NCBI GenBank assembly: GCA_012798145.1 | Contig: JAAZNT010000095.1 | Coordinates: 1-7,779, forward strand | Source: Thermoanaerobaculaceae bacterium | GTDB lineage: Bacteria > Acidobacteriota > UBA4820 | Reading direction: 5' to 3' | Length of the DNA: 7,779 nt | Part shown: one piece after another, positions 5,278-7,779 of the stretch | How positions within the stretch are numbered: the stretch's first letter is position 1 | How the letters are laid out: every line of letters starts with the position of its first letter | The notes under the pieces: model-generated | The model's input: only the letters and a program-made list of their open reading frames with translations | Database searches by the model: none | Told to the model about the DNA's origin: nothing | Translations under genes and position numbers: made by a program

Positions 5278-6591
5278 TCATAAGAATTTTTTCAGAACAT
5301 CTTCAAGGTTTGGTTTTCCAATTTCAGCAAGTGAATATTCCACTCTTACTGATGGCTTGTTTATTTTAATAAGTCTTCCAAGGTCAATAGGCGTGGCTAT
5401 AACAACGAGATCACATTTTGTTTTATTGATCGTTTTTTCAAGATCTTTCATCTGCTTTTCGCCATAGCCCATAGCGGGAAGGAGAATTCCTATTTCGGGA
5501 TATTTCTTGTAAGTTTCCTGAATTGAAGCCACCGCAAAAGGTCTCGGATCAACAAGTTCCCTTGCGCCGAATTTCCTTGCCGCCATAACTCCTGCTCCGT
5601 AAGCCATTTCTCCGTGGGTCAAAGTTGGTCCATCCTCAACGACAAGAACCCTCTTTCCCTTGATAGCCATCGGATCTGAAACTTGGAGAGGTGAAGCTGC
5701 TTCAATTACAACCGCTTTGTTGTTAATTTGATCTATGTTGTATCTAACCTCTTCTATACTCTCAATGTCTGCTGTGTCAACTTTGTTTATAACGATCACA
5801 TCCGCCCTTCTTGCGTTTGTTTCTCCGGGGTGGTACAAGACTTCGTGTCCCGGTCTGTGGGGATCAACAACGACAATTTCAAGGTCAGATTTGAAGAATG
5901 GAGTGTCATTGTTCCCTCCATCCCATAAAATGACATCCGCTTCTTTTTCCGCCTGTCTTAAAATCGCTTCGTAATCAACTCCAGCATAAACGGTCACTCC
6001 ATTGACGATATGAGGTTCGTATTCTTCCCTTTCTTCAATTGTGCATTCGTGTTTGTCAAGGTCTTTTAATGTAGCAAATCTTTGAACTTTCTGCTTATTC
6101 AAATCCCCGTAAGGCATAGGGTGCCTCACCGCAACAACTTTTTTGCCGGCTTTTCTCAAAATTTCACTCACTCTTCTTGTTGTCTGGCTCTTACCGCAAC
6201 CAGTTCTTACAGCGCAGATTGAAATAACGGGCTTGGATGATTTCAGCATAGTTTCATTTGGGCCAAGGAACATATAAGATGCACCTTCCGCCAACACAAT
6301 TGACGCTTTGTGCATAACATCTTCGTGGGCTATGTCTGAATAGGAGAAAACAACAAGGTCAATTTTTTTGTCTCTGATAATTTCAGGCAAATCCTTTTCA
6401 TCATAAATTGGAATGCCTTTGGGATAAAGTTTTCCTGCAAGCTCTTTGGGATACTTTCTTCCGGCGATGTCTGGAATTTGTGTCGCAGTAAATGCTACTA
6501 CTTCAAAATCTTTGTTGTCTCTGAAGAACATATTGAAATTGTGAAAATCTCTTCCTGCTGCTCCCATAATTACTACTCTTTTTAATGACAT
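5278..6591 (-). CDS. COG2403-type P-loop GTPase (cyclic 2,3-diphosphoglycerate synthase-like)
   Basis: A 437-residue two-part protein. The N-terminal part (1-115) is Rossmann-like, starting VVIMGAAGRDFHNFN at 6-20. The second part is a P-loop NTPase: VRTGCGKS at 128-135 is a Walker A that lacks the usual leading Gly/Ala, WDGGNND lies at 223-229 in the position of a G3 motif, and NKVD at 269-272 is a GTPase-type base-recognition motif. A third stretch, VEDGPTLTHGEMAYGAG at 318-334, is well formed but of unknown role. This combination matches the family predicted as GTPases (COG2403), which databases often label cyclic 2,3-diphosphoglycerate synthase because of the Methanothermus enzyme. That product is not established for bacteria and I would not assume it here. 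It is the first gene of the operon, with GGAGGA (6596-6601) as SD. Position before carbamate kinase and OTC suggests a role in carbamoyl-phosphate or arginine metabolism. Confidence 0.85.
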   Translation of the reverse strand: MSLKRVVIMGAAGRDFHNFNMFFRDNKDFEVVAFTATQIPDIAGRKYPKELAGKLYPKGIPIYDEKDLPEIIRDKKIDLVVFSYSDIAHEDVMHKASIVLAEGASYMFLGPNETMLKSSKPVISICAVRTGCGKSQTTRRVSEILRKAGKKVVAVRHPMPYGDLNKQKVQRFATLKDLDKHECTIEEREEYEPHIVNGVTVYAGVDYEAILRQAEKEADVILWDGGNNDTPFFKSDLEIVVVDPHRPGHEVLYHPGETNARRADVIVINKVDTADIESIEEVRYNIDQINNKAVVIEAASPLQVSDPMAIKGKRVLVVEDGPTLTHGEMAYGAGVMAARKFGARELVDPRPFAVASIQETYKKYPEIGILLPAMGYGEKQMKDLEKTINKTKCDLVVIATPIDLGRLIKINKPSVRVEYSLAEIGKPNLEDVLKKFL

Positions 6592-6647
6592 AAAATCCTC
6601 CTTTATATTAAATTAGTTACCGCATAAGCGGGGGTTACTGAACAAGA

Positions 6648-6676
6648 ATTTTATCATTTTAAAGAATATCGGTCAA
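6648..6676 (-). promoter_or_regulatory. Sigma-70-type promoter of the GTPase-arcC-argF-recA operon
   Basis: On the minus strand TTGACC (6671-6676) and TAAAAT (6648-6653) are separated by exactly 17 bp, five of six consensus bases in each box. Transcription would begin near 6641, giving a leader of about 50 nt. That leader has only a weak 4-bp hairpin (CCGC/GCGG with a 4-nt loop, 6620-6631) and two GTTAC copies (6616-6620 and 6634-6638). No LexA- or ArgR-like operator is evident by eye. Confidence 0.82.
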
Positions 6677-6713
6677 ATTTTTTAAGGAAAGGATTTTGAA
6701 AAATTTTTTTACG

Positions 6714-6739
6714 AAAAAAAAGCCGCACGAAAGTGCGGC
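6714..6739 (-). terminator. Intrinsic terminator of the histone-like gene
   Basis: Read on the minus strand, a perfect 7-bp GC-rich stem (6733-6739 with 6722-6728, sequence GCCGCAC/GTGCGGC) with a 4-nt loop is followed by eight T (6721-6714). It lies 28 bp after the stop codon of the 45-residue gene and upstream of the next promoter, separating the two units. On the plus strand no T-tract follows, so it is one-directional. Confidence 0.9.
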
Positions 6740-6767
6740 ATTTGTGTGGATGTTGTAGAATGATGTT

Positions 6768-6905
6768 CTACTTCTTTGCTTTCTTTGCCGGAGCTTTCTT
6801 TGCTACTGGTTTTTTTGCTGTGGTTTTCTTTGCTGCAACTGTCTTCTTGCATGCTGCTTTCTTCGGGGCTGCTTTCTTTGGTGCTGCTTTCTTTGCTACT
6901 GGCAT
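6768..6905 (-). CDS. 45-residue Lys/Ala/Pro-rich histone-H1-like protein
   Basis: A very small protein beginning MPVAKKAAPKKAAPKKAA, then a CKK segment, and ending APAKKAKK. It is almost entirely Ala, Lys, Pro, Val and Thr, with one Cys at residue 19, and carries AAPKK/AACKK repeats. The composition is that of the C-terminal tail of histone H1 and of bacterial H1-like proteins (Chlamydia Hc, Bordetella BpH1), which bind DNA through lysine charge. It has no globular domain, so binding to DNA or RNA is inferred from composition alone. Support for a real gene is unusually good for its size: AGGAGG (6911-6916) 5 nt before ATG, a consensus promoter upstream and a terminator downstream. Two longer overlapping frames, one on the minus strand (6709-6924) and one on the plus strand (6733-6948), are shadows of the same repeats. 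It stands alone between the operon and the divergent transporter gene. Confidence 0.88.
   Translation of the reverse strand: MPVAKKAAPKKAAPKKAACKKTVAAKKTTAKKPVAKKAPAKKAKK
6843..6887 (-). repeat. Three tandem 15-bp repeats encoding AA(P/C)KK
   Basis: Three consecutive 15-bp units inside the histone-like gene encode AAPKK, AAPKK and AACKK (residues 7-21). The units differ at a few positions, mostly third codon positions. Such in-frame repeats can expand or contract by slippage without breaking the protein. Confidence 0.8.
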
Positions 6906-6916
6906 CGTATCCTCCT

Positions 6917-6966
6917 TTGTCCAAAAAGTTTTACTGCCCTGTTGTTAACCACAAGATGTTGGACAA
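6917..6966 (-). promoter_or_regulatory. 5'-leader stem ending at the SD of the histone-like gene
   Basis: An 8-bp inverted repeat, TTGTCCAA / TTGGACAA, pairs 6959-6966 with 6917-6924 across 34 nt. The predicted transcription start (near 6964) lies inside the first arm, so about six of the eight pairs would form at the extreme 5' end of the mRNA. The other arm touches AGGAGG (6911-6916). It could protect the 5' end from decay or tune ribosome access. Confidence 0.45.
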
Positions 6967-6970
6967 TTAA

Positions 6971-6999
6971 ATTGTAAGACAAAAAAAATCGTTTGTCAA
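6971..6999 (-). promoter_or_regulatory. Consensus sigma-70 promoter of the histone-like gene
   Basis: On the minus strand TTGACA (6994-6999, perfect) and TACAAT (6971-6976, five of six) are separated by 17 bp that include a run of eight T. This is the strongest promoter in the window and predicts high expression from a start near 6964, with a leader of about 58 nt. Confidence 0.88.
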
Positions 7000-7041
7000 G
7001 GGGGTAGTGTTTAAATGAAGTGCAACCCAACAAATTGATTT

Positions 7042-7069
7042 TTGATTATTTTTAAAAAAGTGGTATCCT
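7042..7069 (+). promoter_or_regulatory. Weak candidate promoter of the OPT transporter gene
   Basis: TTGATT (7042-7047) and TATCCT (7064-7069) are spaced 16 bp apart, four of six consensus bases in each. An alternative extended -10, TGTTATATT at 7080-7088, would start transcription almost on the SD and is less likely. A small inverted repeat GGTAT/ATACC (7062-7066 with 7071-7075) overlaps this region and could be an operator or chance. Confidence 0.3.
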
Positions 7070-7105
7070 TATACCCTTGTGTTATATTTCTTTATGGAGG
7101 TGTAA

Positions 7106-7779
7106 ATGAACAAGGAAGCGGAATCCAAAACAAAACTTGATCTGCCAGAAAATGCGTATCGCGAATTGAAGGAAGGAGAAAAGTATGTTCCTGTAATTCC
7201 TCAAGAAAGCGGGGTTTTAGAAGTTACCTCAAGGTCAATCATCTTTGGAATTTTGATGATAATAATTTTTTCCGCTGCGGCTTCATTCATTGCACTGAAA
7301 CTTGGGCAAGGAATTGAAACCGCTATACCAATAAGCATCCTCGCGGTCGGCTTTTCTACGATGGTGAAAAGAAAAAGCATCCTTATTGAGAATGTCAACA
7401 TTCTTGCCATAGGAGCAACCTCAGGAATAGTGGTTGGCGGCTCTGTTTTTGTTATGCCGGCAATTTTTATGCTCGGTCTTGATAAACAGCAGGGGACATT
7501 CGGGACATTTCTTCAAATTTTTATTGTTCCCTTTCTTGGCGCTGTTTTGGGCGTTCTGTTTTTAATTCCGTTTAGAAAATATTTTACAACCGAGATGCAC
7601 GGCAAACTTCCTTTCCCGGAAGGAACCGCAACCACAGAGATTCTTGTCGCAGGAGAAAAAGGCGGGAAACAGGCGAAGGTGCTTTTATACTCTCTCGGAA
7701 TAGGGATTGTTCTTGACTATCTTGCTCTGGCTTTCAAATTCTGGAGCGATACATTTACTACATCCCTTATGGATGCGTG
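7106..7779 (+). CDS. OPT-family oligopeptide transporter, N-terminal part
   Basis: The first 224 residues of a polytopic membrane transporter cut by the window end; full prokaryotic OPT proteins are usually 600 or more residues. After a hydrophilic N-terminus with YVPVIP at 27-32, hydrophobic segments occur at about 45-65, 72-86, 97-121, 134-155 and 191-210. The stretch KLPFPEGTATTEILVAGE at 167-184 is the hallmark of bacterial OPT proteins, and SAAASFIALKLGQGIETAIP at 56-75 and ENVNILAIGATSG at 95-107 also fit the family. OPT proteins import peptides, or metal-siderophore-type chelates in the related YSL branch; substrate cannot be decided from this part. ATG 7106 has GGAGG (7096-7100) 5 nt upstream. 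It is transcribed divergently from the histone-like gene across about 200 bp. Peptide uptake would fit with amino-acid catabolism by the neighbouring operon, but that link is only contextual. Confidence 0.92.
   Translation, partial: MNKEAESKTKLDLPENAYRELKEGEKYVPVIPQESGVLEVTSRSIIFGILMIIIFSAAASFIALKLGQGIETAIPISILAVGFSTMVKRKSILIENVNILAIGATSGIVVGGSVFVMPAIFMLGLDKQQGTFGTFLQIFIVPFLGAVLGVLFLIPFRKYFTTEMHGKLPFPEGTATTEILVAGEKGGKQAKVLLYSLGIGIVLDYLALAFKFWSDTFTTSLMDA

Noticed and set aside
6616..6638. Operon leader element with two GTTAC copies and a 4-bp CCGC/GCGG stem, as a riboswitch or operator
   Set aside because: The stem is too short, the GTTAC copies are direct rather than inverted, and nothing matches a known riboswitch or ArgR/LexA box.
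6709..6924. Minus-strand frame of 71 residues rich in Ser, Glu and Lys over the histone-like gene
   Set aside because: It is the shifted reading of the same GCA-AAG-AAA-type repeats, has no SD before its start, and runs through the terminator stem. The 45-residue frame has the SD, start and composition of a known protein class.
6733..6948. Plus-strand frame of 71 residues, very rich in Phe and Ala, resembling a membrane peptide
   Set aside because: It is the antisense of Lys/Ala codons (TTT/CTT and GC-rich codons), lies over the terminator and gene of the opposite strand, and lacks an SD.
7062..7075. Small palindrome GGTAT-CCTT-ATACC upstream of the OPT gene, as a regulator site
   Set aside because: Five base pairs in AT-rich DNA is not enough evidence, and no matching second site is seen.
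7201..7410. Minus-strand frame opposite the OPT transporter gene
   Set aside because: It is antisense to well-conserved OPT motifs with no SD or promoter, and it is explained as a shadow.

Overview
The window shows a moderately AT-rich bacterial chromosome segment. Compact gene spacing, strong Shine-Dalgarno (SD) sites, near-consensus sigma-70 promoters and intrinsic terminators all point to Bacteria. A membrane anti-sigma candidate followed by an exported LTxxQ protein suggests a diderm. Carbamate kinase with ornithine carbamoyltransferase, plus an OPT peptide transporter, would suit an anaerobic amino-acid or peptide user. That lifestyle is inferred, and the sequence alone does not let me name the phylum.

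Positions 1-2285 (plus strand): the 3' end of an ECF-type sigma factor overlaps a single-pass membrane protein (probable anti-sigma), which overlaps an exported LTxxQ (Spy/CpxP/CnrX-like) protein, followed by a YraN (UPF0102) nuclease-fold protein. The order sigma / membrane regulator / periplasmic sensor resembles CnrH-CnrY-CnrX envelope-stress or metal modules. Next comes a palindromic, non-coding element at about 1543-1780, flanked by a TTTATC direct repeat. It looks like a MITE-like insertion into the very end of yraN. After it are a hairpin that would bury the SD of the next gene, a small three-helix membrane protein, and a bidirectional terminator at 2254-2285.

Positions 2305-6676 (minus strand): one promoter at 6648-6676 appears to serve four closely spaced genes. 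In transcription order these are a COG2403-type P-loop GTPase, carbamate kinase (arcC), ornithine carbamoyltransferase (argF/arcB) and recA. The middle two share carbamoyl phosphate. The GTPase is of uncertain function. recA sits 25 bp behind argF with no LexA box or promoter of its own that I can see.

Positions 6714-6999 (minus strand): a 45-residue Lys/Ala/Pro-rich histone-H1-like protein with a consensus promoter, a leader whose 5' end can pair next to the SD, and its own terminator. Positions 7106-7779 (plus strand): the first 224 codons of an OPT-family transporter, transcribed divergently and cut by the window edge.

The main items for a second look are the insertion element with a reconstructable empty site, the SD-sequestering hairpin, the carbamoyl-phosphate/GTPase/recA operon, the CnrHYX-like cassette, and the tiny histone-like gene.
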